Source of the DNA: Deltaproteobacteria bacterium
GTDB taxonomy: Bacteria > Myxococcota_A > UBA9160 > UBA6930
DNA length: 45,468 nt
Assembly: GCA_029261775.1 (NCBI GenBank)
Contig: JAJDAR010000023.1
Location: forward strand, 1-45,468
Reading direction: 5' to 3'
How positions within the stretch are numbered: the first letter of the stretch is position 1; every line of letters starts with the position of its first letter. Below are positions 16,358 through 25,900 of this stretch, piece by piece. Below the pieces are notes generated by a model. The model saw only the letters and a program-made list of their open reading frames with translations, was not told the origin of the DNA and searched no databases. The translations under genes and the position numbers were made by a program.

Positions 16358-18072
16358 CGGTCGCCTCGGCCCTGGCCCATCCGGAGTGGCTCTGGCCCGC
16401 CGTGCTCACGCTGGCGGGTGTCGTGCTGGTCGTGGTGCTCGCCTTCCGCCGCGGCGAGCGGAACCTCCGACGGGTGATCGGCGCAACGCCCGGCGGCGCC
16501 GACCGGCGGCTGCGCGATGCGTTGTGCCTTCTGGCGCTCGGTGCGGTCGCGATCGCCCTGCTCGGGCCCCGGATCGGTACCCGAGAGCTGCGGGTGCCGG
16601 CTTCGGGACTCGACGTCGTGGTGCTGCTGGATCTCTCGCGCAGCATGAACGCCACCGACCATGCACCCCACCGCCTGGCGCGGGCATTGCGACTTTGCGA
16701 GGGCGTCCTCGCGCGACTCGGGGAGGGTGACCGGGCCGCCCTCGCCGTGTTTGCCGGCCAGGCCGCCTTGCTGACACCGCTCACGCCCGACAAGAGCGCG
16801 CTCGCCGAGATGCTGCCCGCCCTCGACCCCGGGCTGATGAGCGACACCGGATCCCTGGGCGCGCCGGCAGTCGAGGCGGCGCTGCCCGCCTACGAGGGCT
16901 CGGGGCTGCGACCGAGGGTGCTGCTCGTGGTGAGCGACGGCGAGTTCGGCAAGCTCCCCGAGGAGCTGATCCAGCGTGCGATCCGGGCCGAGCTACGCGT
17001 CATCGCTGTGCTGGTCGGCACCGAGACGGGCGGACGCATCCCCGATCACGGCTCCGACCTGGTCGACGCCTCGGGCGACCCGGTCGTGACCCGACGGCGG
17101 ATCGCGCCGATCGCTCCGCTCGTGGAGGCTACGGGAGGACGCACCTTCTTGACGGACGCTTGGGGAGAGGTCGACCTGCCCGCGCTCGTGAGCGAGGTGC
17201 GGCGCGAGGCCGTGCCGAGCTCCGACGGCATGATCCGACGCCGACTGCCCGTCACCTGGGTCGCGCTGCCGGCGGGCGTGGCTCTGCTCGCCCTCTGCAT
17301 CGAGGCCTGGCCGGGCCTGTGGCGGCGGCGGCGGCGGGCAACGCGGCCGGCCCCGCAGACCGGGTCGCTCGGGGGCGCGCGTCGGCGCTCCGCGTTCCTG
17401 GGCACCCTGCTGGCCGTGGTCTGGCCGGTCGCCGCCGAGCCGCAGCCGGACCCGCGTGCCGAGCTCGAGCGCCGGCTCTCCGCCACGCCGGGCGATGCCC
17501 GCCTGCTGATCGCCCTCGGCCTCGAGCGCGCGCGGGCGGGTGAGACGGACGAGGCGGAGCGCGCCTTCCGCGCCGCGGCCCTGCGCGCGGAGCGGCCCGA
17601 GCTCGCGGCCCTGGCATGGTACGACCTCGGCGTCCTCGCACTCGAGCGGGGCAGGCTCGAGCAGGCGCGCCAGGCATTCTTCGATGCGACCACCGCCAGC
17701 GCCTCCGACCGCAGCCTCGATCGCCAGGCGAAGTTCAACCTCGAGTGGACCCTGGCCGCGCTTCGCGCCGAGCAGGCTCCGCCCCCCGAAGCCCCCGGCG
17801 ACGAGGGAGAGGCGCGCGAAGAGCCGCCGAGCCCGGCGCGGGAGGAGCCGGAGCCGAATGCCGACGCCGAGCCGGACCCGGCCGACGAGACCGGCCGGCC
17901 CGAACCCGCCCCGCAGGCCGAGCCCGAGGAGCGACCCCCCGATGGCCCTCCGCCGCTCGACGAGGAGGCTGCACGGCGCTGGCTCGAAGGCGTGCAGGAC
18001 GACGTCCGGCAGGCGGTCGAGGCGCAGCTCGAGCCGGGCCGGCGCGTGCGTCGCGGCGGTCGGCGCTGGTGA
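16354..18072 (+). CDS. batB: BatB-BatC fusion: VWA domain plus TPR domain
   Basis: A 572-aa protein joining two normally separate Bat proteins. Residues 1-330 are BatB-like: two helices (about 13-30 and 54-71), a VWA domain with MIDAS DLSRSM (D93, S95, S97) and LLVVSDGEFG, and a third helix (about 307-325). After a basic linker comes a short hydrophobic segment (AFLGTLLAVVWPVAA), then TPR-like helices (about 365-475: DARLLIALGLERARAGETDEAERAFRAA and following), a Pro/Glu-rich acidic linker, and a terminal helix ending in an Arg-rich tail. The fused TPR part corresponds to BatC. Overlaps both neighbours by 4 nt. Confidence 0.88.
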   Translation: MTVASALAHPEWLWPAVLTLAGVVLVVVLAFRRGERNLRRVIGATPGGADRRLRDALCLLALGAVAIALLGPRIGTRELRVPASGLDVVVLLDLSRSMNATDHAPHRLARALRLCEGVLARLGEGDRAALAVFAGQAALLTPLTPDKSALAEMLPALDPGLMSDTGSLGAPAVEAALPAYEGSGLRPRVLLVVSDGEFGKLPEELIQRAIRAELRVIAVLVGTETGGRIPDHGSDLVDASGDPVVTRRRIAPIAPLVEATGGRTFLTDAWGEVDLPALVSEVRREAVPSSDGMIRRRLPVTWVALPAGVALLALCIEAWPGLWRRRRRATRPAPQTGSLGGARRRSAFLGTLLAVVWPVAAEPQPDPRAELERRLSATPGDARLLIALGLERARAGETDEAERAFRAAALRAERPELAALAWYDLGVLALERGRLEQARQAFFDATTASASDRSLDRQAKFNLEWTLAALRAEQAPPPEAPGDEGEAREEPPSPAREEPEPNADAEPDPADETGRPEPAPQAEPEERPPDGPPPLDEEAARRWLEGVQDDVRQAVEAQLEPGRRVRRGGRRW

Positions 18073-18128
18073 GAGCGGCTGCGCTCGGGTGCGCGGTGGT
18101 GAGGGCGGCTGCGCTCGGGTGCGCGTTG
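18069..18128 (+). repeat. 30-bp in-frame tandem duplication in the batD signal-peptide region
   Basis: Units 18069-18098 and 18099-18128 differ at two positions only. Each starts with GTG and encodes ten residues of the signal peptide. Confidence 0.9.
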
Positions 18129-19331
18129 GTGTGTCTCGTGCTGCTGCCCGGCGCTCGCGCGGCTGGCGAGGCGCCCGCGCGCTGCCGGGCCAGCGTTCGG
18201 GTCGAGCCGCCCGAAGCCTTCGTGGGTCAGCCGATGACCTGGATCCTGCGCATCGAGCAACGCCGCGATGTGGGCCGCGTGCGCCTCGAGCCGCCTCCGA
18301 CCTTTCCCGCGTTTCGCTCGGAGTGGCTGCCCACCGTCTCCCTGCCGGATCCCGGCGAGGGCCAGCGGGCCTACGAGGAGCGCCGCGCCCTGCACCCGGG
18401 CCACGCGGGCGTGCTCGCGATTCCCGAATCGGGGCTGGTGTGCGAGAGCCCGGACGGAAGCACGGCGGTGCGGCTCCCCCCGACCCGGGTGCGCGTGTTC
18501 GAGCCGCCCCGAGAGGGCCGGCCTGACGGATGGACCGGAACGATCGGGCCACTGGCCATCGACCGGACCGTCACCCCGGAGCAGCTCGCCCTGGGCGGCT
18601 CGATCCGCGTGAGCATCCGGCTGGCAGGCGAGGGCAACGTCTGGACGGCGGACCCCCGGCTCGAGAAGCTGCTCGCCCCCGACCGGGCCGACGTGTTCGT
18701 CCACCCGCCGGACTTCGAGCGCGACGCGGGTCGCACGCTCGTGGTTCGACACTACCAAGTGTATGACGTGGTGCCGCGTCGCGAGGGTCCGCTCGAGCTG
18801 CCGGCGATCCGCATTCCCTACCTCGATCCGCTCTCCCTCCGATACGGCGAGGCCCGGCTCGCGCCCTTCGTGGTCGCGGTGGGCCCCGCGCCGGTGCCGG
18901 AGCCCACGCCGCGAGTGGCGCCGAGCGGGCCCGAATCCGCGGCCGACTCGTCCGCGCCGCGCAGCGGGCTTCTGCTCCCCGGGCTGCTGCTCGTCGCGCT
19001 CGTCGCGGCGGGTCTCGTCGTGCTCCGGCGGCGCGCGGCCGGGCCCGGGGAGCCCTGGCGGTCGGTCGGGGAGCTGGTCGCGAGCGGGGAGACGCGCCTG
19101 GCCGAGGGGGACGTCGATGCGGCGGCGGCGGGGATCACACGAGCGCTGCAGCGCATCCTCGACTCGCGGTCCGAGCGCGAGCGGGGAGAACCCGAAGGCG
19201 ACGCTCTCCAGGTCCTGAAGGAACGTCTCGAGCGGGTGCGCTTCGGCGGGGAGCCCGACGCAGCGGAACTCCGGTCGGCCGTCGCGGAGGGGCTCGAGGC
19301 GCTGCGCGGGCTGCTGGAGCGCGAGCGGTAG
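18069..19331 (+). CDS. batD: BatD-type membrane protein (oxygen-tolerance family)
   Basis: A 420-aa protein: signal peptide, large beta-rich periplasmic region (about 35-290, with the BatD-like [17 protein letters not shown] start and the internal [26 protein letters not shown]-type repeat), a membrane helix (about 299-321, [20 protein letters not shown]), and a helical cytoplasmic tail. It closes the Bat operon. The signal region is odd: its first 20 residues are a duplicated decapeptide ([10 protein letters not shown] / [10 protein letters not shown]), and both copies begin with a GTG, so initiation could occur at 18069 (overlapping the previous stop) or at 18099. Both choices leave a hydrophobic signal. 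Confidence 0.85.
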   Translation: MRAAALGCAVVRAAALGCALVCLVLLPGARAAGEAPARCRASVRVEPPEAFVGQPMTWILRIEQRRDVGRVRLEPPPTFPAFRSEWLPTVSLPDPGEGQRAYEERRALHPGHAGVLAIPESGLVCESPDGSTAVRLPPTRVRVFEPPREGRPDGWTGTIGPLAIDRTVTPEQLALGGSIRVSIRLAGEGNVWTADPRLEKLLAPDRADVFVHPPDFERDAGRTLVVRHYQVYDVVPRREGPLELPAIRIPYLDPLSLRYGEARLAPFVVAVGPAPVPEPTPRVAPSGPESAADSSAPRSGLLLPGLLLVALVAAGLVVLRRRAAGPGEPWRSVGELVASGETRLAEGDVDAAAAGITRALQRILDSRSERERGEPEGDALQVLKERLERVRFGGEPDAAELRSAVAEGLEALRGLLERER

Positions 19332-19429
19332 CGCACTCCCGGCGCGAACCCTCCGGCCCGGCAGCTGGGATTGCTACCCTGCGCCGCTCGGCTCGCCTTC
19401 CAGGCGCGAGCGATGCACCGGGAGAGCGC

Positions 19430-21040
<1,611 letters not shown>

Positions 21041-21473
21041 GTTTGCCTGAGCCTCGGCGCGTGCATCGGGGCGGGCTGGGGAGCGGGTCGCTGCGTTCGT
21101 CTCCTCTGCAGCGGGGCGGCGCGGGGTCAGGCCCTCGTCGTCGTCCGACGTCTTCCGGGTCCATCGCGGCCCCGGGCCCGCTCGGAGATCCACCGCTTCG
21201 CGGATCGGACGCAAAGCCGCCGAGCGTCGCTCTCTCCGGGACCCGCCCCCCAGCCGCGAGCCGCCGAGCTTCTGACGGACGGGTGACGGACGGGGACGTT
21301 GGTTTCTTTGCACTGGCAACCCATTGGGCTCGACCCGGTCGCGGGCCTGTGCAATTAAACCAACGTCCCCCTCTTCCGGCCGCGTCCCCTCTTCCGGTCG
21401 TCCCTCTGCGGTTCCCCTCTTCCGGTCGCTCCCTCAAGTCGTGGGCCGGGTGGCCCGGGAGACGCCGTGGGGG
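21041..21473. other. 433-bp noncoding stretch between convergent fumarase and EAL/HDOD genes
   Basis: The first 230 bp look like plain GC-rich intergenic sequence with no supported gene. The right part (21273-21428) holds the palindrome and tandem repeats listed separately. No RNA gene is recognised. Confidence 0.6.
21273..21428. repeat. Palindromic element with flanking short tandem repeats (MITE/REP-like)
   Basis: Two exact tandem copies of TGACGGACGGG (21273-21283, 21284-21294) run into a 14-bp perfect inverted repeat, GGGGACGTTGGTTT (21292-21305) and AAACCAACGTCCCC (21357-21370). The arms continue inward with TTGCAC (21308-21313) and GTGCAA (21349-21354), so about 79 bp can fold into one long hairpin. 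Downstream, the unit CCCCTCTTCCGG followed by YCG occurs three times between 21367 and 21428. The layout resembles palindromic elements mobilised in trans by REP-associated transposases or a small MITE. No transposase is in the window, so mobility is inference. Confidence 0.65.
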
Positions 21474-22709
21474 CTACGCCGCGAGGCCCTGGGACAGGCC
21501 GTGCACCCAGGCGTAGGCCTCGTTCTCCGCGGTCTGGAAGTCGGCGGGGGCGATCTTCGCTTCCTCGAGCAGCTTGTCGAGGCGGTCGAAGGCACACTGC
21601 TCGGAGGCTTCGGTGACGCTCAAGAGCGTACCGAGCGGTCCGTCGTGGCCGATCAGCGCGGCTTCGCTCTCCGGGGCGAGATGGAGCTCGGAGACCACCT
21701 CCTGACAGGGGCGGCCCAGAAGGGCCTCGATCGAGGCCAGCACGCCGACCAGGAAGGCCTGCTCGCAACGCTCGACCGGAGAGCCCTGGACGGCGGCCAG
21801 AAGCTCCATCAGGCGGCCGCGCTTGGCGGCCATCACCAGCAGCGGATCGCGGTGACCCCCCGGCCGGTTGTGGGCGAAGAGCAGGATGGCCACCCAGCGT
21901 TGGAGCTGACGGCGGCCGAGGTAGATGAGCGCGTCCTCGACGCGGGACAGCCGCTGCGCGCGGCCCATCGAGGCCGAGTTCGCGATCCGCAGCAGGCCCA
22001 TGCTCAGGCCGGCGTGGGGCTTCAACGATTCCACGATCTCCCGGTTGTCCGCCTCGGCCTGGATGCGCCCGAGCAGGTCGAGCAACAGCGCCGAGTCGGT
22101 CGACGGCGCGCGGCCGCTCATCACCTGGGGTCGCGCGAAGTAGAAACCCTGGTAGGCGTCGAAACCCATCGCCTTGCAGCGCTCGAACTCCGCCCGGTCC
22201 TCGACCTTCTCCGCGAGCAGCCGGGGTCGGTGGCGGCGCAGTCGCCGAACCAGCTTCTTCAACTTCTTGGGGTCGGTGGCGAGCAGATCGACCTTGACCC
22301 AGTCCACCATCGACAGCATCTCTTCGCGCGGATCACCCGGGACGTAGTCGTCCAGCGCCAGGCGATAGCCGAGCTTGCGCAGTCGCTCGCAGTCCCGGAT
22401 CACCTGCAGCGAGGGTTCGACCGTCTCCAGGATCTCGACGACGATCTTCTCCGGCGGGAGCACCTCGATGAGCCTGGACTCGAGCACCTGCTCGGTCACG
22501 TTGAAGAAGCCGAGCCCCTCTCCGAACACCGCGTCGGGGCCCAGCTGCACGAAGGTGTTGACCACGACCTGGGCCGCGGCCTGGTTCGCGTCGTCGAAGA
22601 CCGCGGTCTGGCTGTCGGCACCGGCGCGATAGAGGATCTCATGGGCCAGGACCCGCTCGCGCGAGTCCACGATCGGCTGCCGCCCGATGAAGACGTTCTC
22701 TTCAGACAC
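21474..22709 (-). CDS. EAL-like plus HDOD domain signalling protein (YuxH type)
   Basis: A 411-aa cytoplasmic protein. The N-terminal half (about 1-200) is a degenerate EAL domain of the YuxH type: VFIGRQPIVDSRERVLAHEILYR, FFNVTEQVL, VVEILETVEP, LALDDYVPGD and KVDLL; key catalytic residues of active phosphodiesterases are not all evident, so it may bind rather than cleave cyclic di-GMP. The C-terminal half (about 205-400) is an HDOD domain (LLLDLLGRIQAEADN through IGHDGPLGTLL). Proteins of this build act in motility or stress signalling. I choose the GTG at 22709 because it gives the usual N-terminus; the frame stays open about 270 nt further upstream without family-like sequence. Confidence 0.88.
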   Translation of the reverse strand: MSEENVFIGRQPIVDSRERVLAHEILYRAGADSQTAVFDDANQAAAQVVVNTFVQLGPDAVFGEGLGFFNVTEQVLESRLIEVLPPEKIVVEILETVEPSLQVIRDCERLRKLGYRLALDDYVPGDPREEMLSMVDWVKVDLLATDPKKLKKLVRRLRRHRPRLLAEKVEDRAEFERCKAMGFDAYQGFYFARPQVMSGRAPSTDSALLLDLLGRIQAEADNREIVESLKPHAGLSMGLLRIANSASMGRAQRLSRVEDALIYLGRRQLQRWVAILLFAHNRPGGHRDPLLVMAAKRGRLMELLAAVQGSPVERCEQAFLVGVLASIEALLGRPCQEVVSELHLAPESEAALIGHDGPLGTLLSVTEASEQCAFDRLDKLLEEAKIAPADFQTAENEAYAWVHGLSQGLAA

Positions 22710-22806
22710 GTCGGGCCTATCGACAGGACTGGCAGCGTCGTGGATGGGGGACCCACCGGAGGACGGTCGGGTCAAACCCCGAGCGCCGCGTTCACTTTCC
22801 GCAAGG

Positions 22807-24969
22807 TCAGGAGCCTGGGGCGTAGTCCCGGGTGGCGGTGGGCAGCACCTCGTCGAGCGACCACGGCATCGGCTTCGTCTTCTCCTGGAGGAAGAGCGGC
22901 ACCTGATCCGCATAGTGGGGCGAGCCGGCATCCAGCGTGGCGCTCCCATACTGGTGGATGGTCTCGACCCGGATCGCACCCGCCCGATCCCACTCGACGA
23001 ACATCACGAAGCAGTCACCGCTCCGGACGTCGTAGGTGCCGTGATCGTCGAGCACGAACGATTCGAGGGCGCGCAGGACGTCGGGCCCTCCGTCGGCGGG
23101 CAGATCGAGCTTGCCGCGGCGGAAGCGGTTGACCTCACCCCAGGTGGGGTCGAGGCGCCCGTGGTGCCGCAGGAGCGCGGCCACGGCGTCGCGGTAGGCA
23201 TCGATCGAAGGCACCGGGTCCGCCCCGCGCATCATCGCCACCACCACCGGGGTCGCCGTCACGATGCCGAGCGCCGCGCTGCGGCTGCTGGCGTCGGCCC
23301 GGAGGTCCCAGCCGGAGAGGATCTCCTGGCCGCGCAGCAGGTCGGGGTCCCGACCGAGCTCCTCGGGGCTGGCCGCCAGCACCTCTTCGACGATCCGCCG
23401 CGCCTCGCTCTGCTCGGAGTACTGCTTGTCGTACTTGTAGGCCCGGAACTCCTCGGCCGTGATGGACGCGTCTCCGCCGTAGAGTTCGAGCGCCCGCAAG
23501 GCGCGATTGGTCATCCGCGTCTCGATCCCACGGCTCTCCTCGTAGTCCTCGCGCGCGAGGTTGTGCGGATCGCTCGTCGCACGAAAGGGATCGTGGTTCG
23601 CGCTGACCACGAAGTGCGAGGGAGGGTTCAGCAGCTGCGGAGTCTCGGAGAAGGGGTGGGTCTCGGTCCACACGAGATCCGATCGATCCCCGGGCAGGTA
23701 GGCCTGCCAATCCCAGCCCGGCTTCCGCTTCGGGGAGCGGGCGTTGTAGACGTAGCCGATGTTCCCCTCGCGATCGGCGTAGACGAAGTTGACCGAAGGC
23801 AGCGCCTGCAGCTCCATCGCAGCGAGCCACTCGTCGAGATTCGTCGCCTTGTTCATGCGGTAGTACTGCTCGAGAGCACGCAGCTCGCCCTCGCCCACGA
23901 AGCGCACCGCGTAGGTACCGTGTGGCCGGCGGAGGGCGGGGCCGTGGGCGGAGCGCAGCAGCTCGCGCCGCGCGGGCCAGCGGAGCCTGCCGAGCAGGCG
24001 CACGGCGAACGAAGCCTCCCCCTTCTCGAAGTCGCGCCAGCCGCCGTCGTAGCGGTACCGGTCGGGATCGGCGGGGTCCGTTTCGAGCACGTACACGTCG
24101 GAGAGATCGGGCTGGTTCACCGTGCTCGCCCAACCGAGATGGCGGTTCGTGCCGTGGAGCATCAACGGGGAGCCCGGGAACACGCCGCCGGCCACGTCCC
24201 AGCCCTCCTCGCTGTGCAGGCGGACCTCGTACCAGGCCACCGGCCCCGTGTAGGGCTGGTGGGAGTTCACGAGCAGCCGGGTGGCACCGTCGGCCGAGCG
24301 GGCCGGCGCCACGGCGACGGCGTTCGAGCCGAGCGGTGGCTGCGGCCGATCGTCACCCAGATGGAAGGCCCGCTCGGTGGGCTGCAGGGCGAGCTCCCGC
24401 TTCCGGTCCTCCTCGAAGAGCTCGAGCAGGGTCTGCTGGAAGCCGTAGAAGAGCGGCATCTTCAGCACGAACCCGGCGACCAGGTCCTTCCCCGTGGCGG
24501 GAACGACGCCCGGTAGCACCTCGTCGGGGTGCAGTGCCGCATAGTGGTTCACCCCGACGGCATAGGCCTCGGCGATCGCGCGCGTGGCAGGCGAGAGCTC
24601 GCGCTCGTATCCCTCGTGCACGGCGTCCCACACGCCCATCCATTGCACCATGAAGTCGATCGGCGCCGCATCGAACCCGTCGATCGACGCGAGGCGGCCC
24701 CGGGTCGCGAGGAGCACCTTCTGGATCGTCAGGAAGTCGTCCTCGGAGTGGGCGAAGGCCAGGCCGTAGGCGACGTCGGCGTCGCGGCGACCGTGGATGT
24801 GCGGGACACCCCACGCGTCCCGCACGATGCGCACCTCGTAGTCCCGGGCGGCGGCCAGCAGCGGTGCGGCATCGAAGGCAACCCGCTCGGGCTGCAGAGC
24901 CCACAGCAGCACCAGACCGGCGCCGACGAAGAGTGTCAGGAAGAAGATCGCGATCGCGCGCTTGAGCAA
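22807..24969 (-). CDS. Penicillin-acylase-family N-terminal-nucleophile amidohydrolase
   Basis: A 720-aa exported or membrane-anchored Ntn hydrolase that cleaves amide bonds of acylated amines; relatives hydrolyse penicillins, acyl-homoserine lactones or other N-acyl compounds. Residues 5-24 form a signal/anchor. The precursor layout is clear: alpha chain (about 30-200) with VRIVRDAWGVPHIHG, spacer, then the autoprocessing site G214-S215 in PLGSNAVAVAP, where Ser215 becomes the beta-chain N-terminal nucleophile. Later family blocks: NSHQPYTGPVAWYEVRLH, GTNRHLGWASTVNQPDLSDVY, and the Asn in FVVSANHDPF. The start is a TTG preceded by AAGGGGAA. The substrate, possibly a signal lactone, is not determinable. 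Three phased repeats lie upstream. Confidence 0.9.
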   Translation of the reverse strand: MLKRAIAIFFLTLFVGAGLVLLWALQPERVAFDAAPLLAAARDYEVRIVRDAWGVPHIHGRRDADVAYGLAFAHSEDDFLTIQKVLLATRGRLASIDGFDAAPIDFMVQWMGVWDAVHEGYERELSPATRAIAEAYAVGVNHYAALHPDEVLPGVVPATGKDLVAGFVLKMPLFYGFQQTLLELFEEDRKRELALQPTERAFHLGDDRPQPPLGSNAVAVAPARSADGATRLLVNSHQPYTGPVAWYEVRLHSEEGWDVAGGVFPGSPLMLHGTNRHLGWASTVNQPDLSDVYVLETDPADPDRYRYDGGWRDFEKGEASFAVRLLGRLRWPARRELLRSAHGPALRRPHGTYAVRFVGEGELRALEQYYRMNKATNLDEWLAAMELQALPSVNFVYADREGNIGYVYNARSPKRKPGWDWQAYLPGDRSDLVWTETHPFSETPQLLNPPSHFVVSANHDPFRATSDPHNLAREDYEESRGIETRMTNRALRALELYGGDASITAEEFRAYKYDKQYSEQSEARRIVEEVLAASPEELGRDPDLLRGQEILSGWDLRADASSRSAALGIVTATPVVVAMMRGADPVPSIDAYRDAVAALLRHHGRLDPTWGEVNRFRRGKLDLPADGGPDVLRALESFVLDDHGTYDVRSGDCFVMFVEWDRAGAIRVETIHQYGSATLDAGSPHYADQVPLFLQEKTKPMPWSLDEVLPTATRDYAPGS

Positions 24970-25000
24970 GCCGTTCCCCTTTCCGCGGGCGACGACCTTA

Positions 25001-25055
25001 CCAGAGGCCCGGCAGACTGAGGGTCAGAGGCCAGCCAGACTGAGGGTCAGAGGCC
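25001..25055 (-). repeat. Three 23-bp-phased direct repeats upstream of the acylase gene
   Basis: On the plus strand cagactgagggtcagaggcc occurs perfectly at 25013-25032 and 25036-25055. A third, partial copy of the same core (GGCCTCTG on the minus strand) sits at 25009-25002. The cores begin at 25055, 25032 and 25009, exactly 23 bp apart. The last one abuts TAAGGT (minus strand), a possible -10 box of the acylase gene. This could be an iterated operator or a simple local duplication. Confidence 0.7.
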
Positions 25056-25075
25056 CGCCAGCCGCCGAACGCGTA

Positions 25076-25900
25076 TCAGGGGCGATCGTGCAGGGGCCCA
25101 TCCGGCAGGCCGCCACCGACGTCCGTGAAGCCGTACGCGTCCGCGAGCGTCCGGGATGCGACGGCCTGGCCCGACCACCGCACGACCTTCGGATCCGCCG
25201 CCAGATGGGCGATCGCCCGGCCCGTGAAGCGCTGGGACTCCGCGCCCTCGAAGTTCAACCCCGGCAGCTGCTTGGCCGCGCCACGGGTACGCTCGGTCAG
25301 CACCAGGCCGGGCCAGAGCGACACGACGGCCACGCCGTGGTCGCGCAGCTCGTGGGCGGTATCGGCGGTGATCCGGTCGAGGGCACACTTGCCGACACCG
25401 TACACGACGTGCCAGGCGTACTCCTGCGCGCCGGACGAGCTGACGTTCGCGATCAGGCCGGCGCCGGCCGGCACCATGCGCTGGGCAGCATGCACGCTGG
25501 CCACGTAGGCCGACCGCGTCCCCACGTCGATCATGTCGTCCCAGTTCGAGAGCGGCAGCTCCCAGAAGGGCCGACCCGAAGTGAGCTCCTTGGGGATCAG
25601 GAAGGCGTTGTTCACCAATACGTCGAGCCGGCCGCACTCCTCGTCGACCCGGGCGAAGAGCCGTTCGACGGCCGCGTCGTCGCGGTGATCGCACGGCACC
25701 GCGACCGCCTCCCCTCCCGCCTCGGTGATCTCGGCCACCGTCGCGCCGACCGTCCCCGGCAGCGGAGCCTGTCCCTCCTCGACGGTGCGACCGGTGACGT
25801 AGACCTTCGCGCCCGCAAGACCCAGCTCGAGGGCGCAGCCCTTGCCGATGCCTCGGCTCCCGCCCGTCACGATCGCGATGCGGCCGGCGAGCGGTTTCAA
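25076..25900 (-). CDS. Short-chain dehydrogenase/reductase (DHRS1-like)
   Basis: A 274-aa NAD(P)-dependent oxidoreductase with a classical SDR fold. Cofactor motif TGGSRGIG at 12-19, NNAF at 97-100, catalytic Ser within VSSSG (153-157), and Y167/K171 in YGVGK. The region PFWELPLSNWDDMIDVGTRS and the extended C-terminus resemble the DHRS1 branch, whose members act on steroids and carbonyls. The start is the TTG at 25900, overlapping the amidohydrolase stop (TTGA) with AAGGA upstream; the frame stays open further but overlaps the neighbouring gene. Second gene after the amidohydrolase in a probable catabolic operon; substrate unknown. Confidence 0.9.
   Translation of the reverse strand: MKPLAGRIAIVTGGSRGIGKGCALELGLAGAKVYVTGRTVEEGQAPLPGTVGATVAEITEAGGEAVAVPCDHRDDAAVERLFARVDEECGRLDVLVNNAFLIPKELTSGRPFWELPLSNWDDMIDVGTRSAYVASVHAAQRMVPAGAGLIANVSSSGAQEYAWHVVYGVGKCALDRITADTAHELRDHGVAVVSLWPGLVLTERTRGAAKQLPGLNFEGAESQRFTGRAIAHLAADPKVVRWSGQAVASRTLADAYGFTDVGGGLPDGPLHDRP

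Noticed and set aside
21041-21272. Possible small RNA or gene after fumarase
   Set aside because: No promoter, terminator or coding pattern stands out beyond the hairpin on the stop codon.
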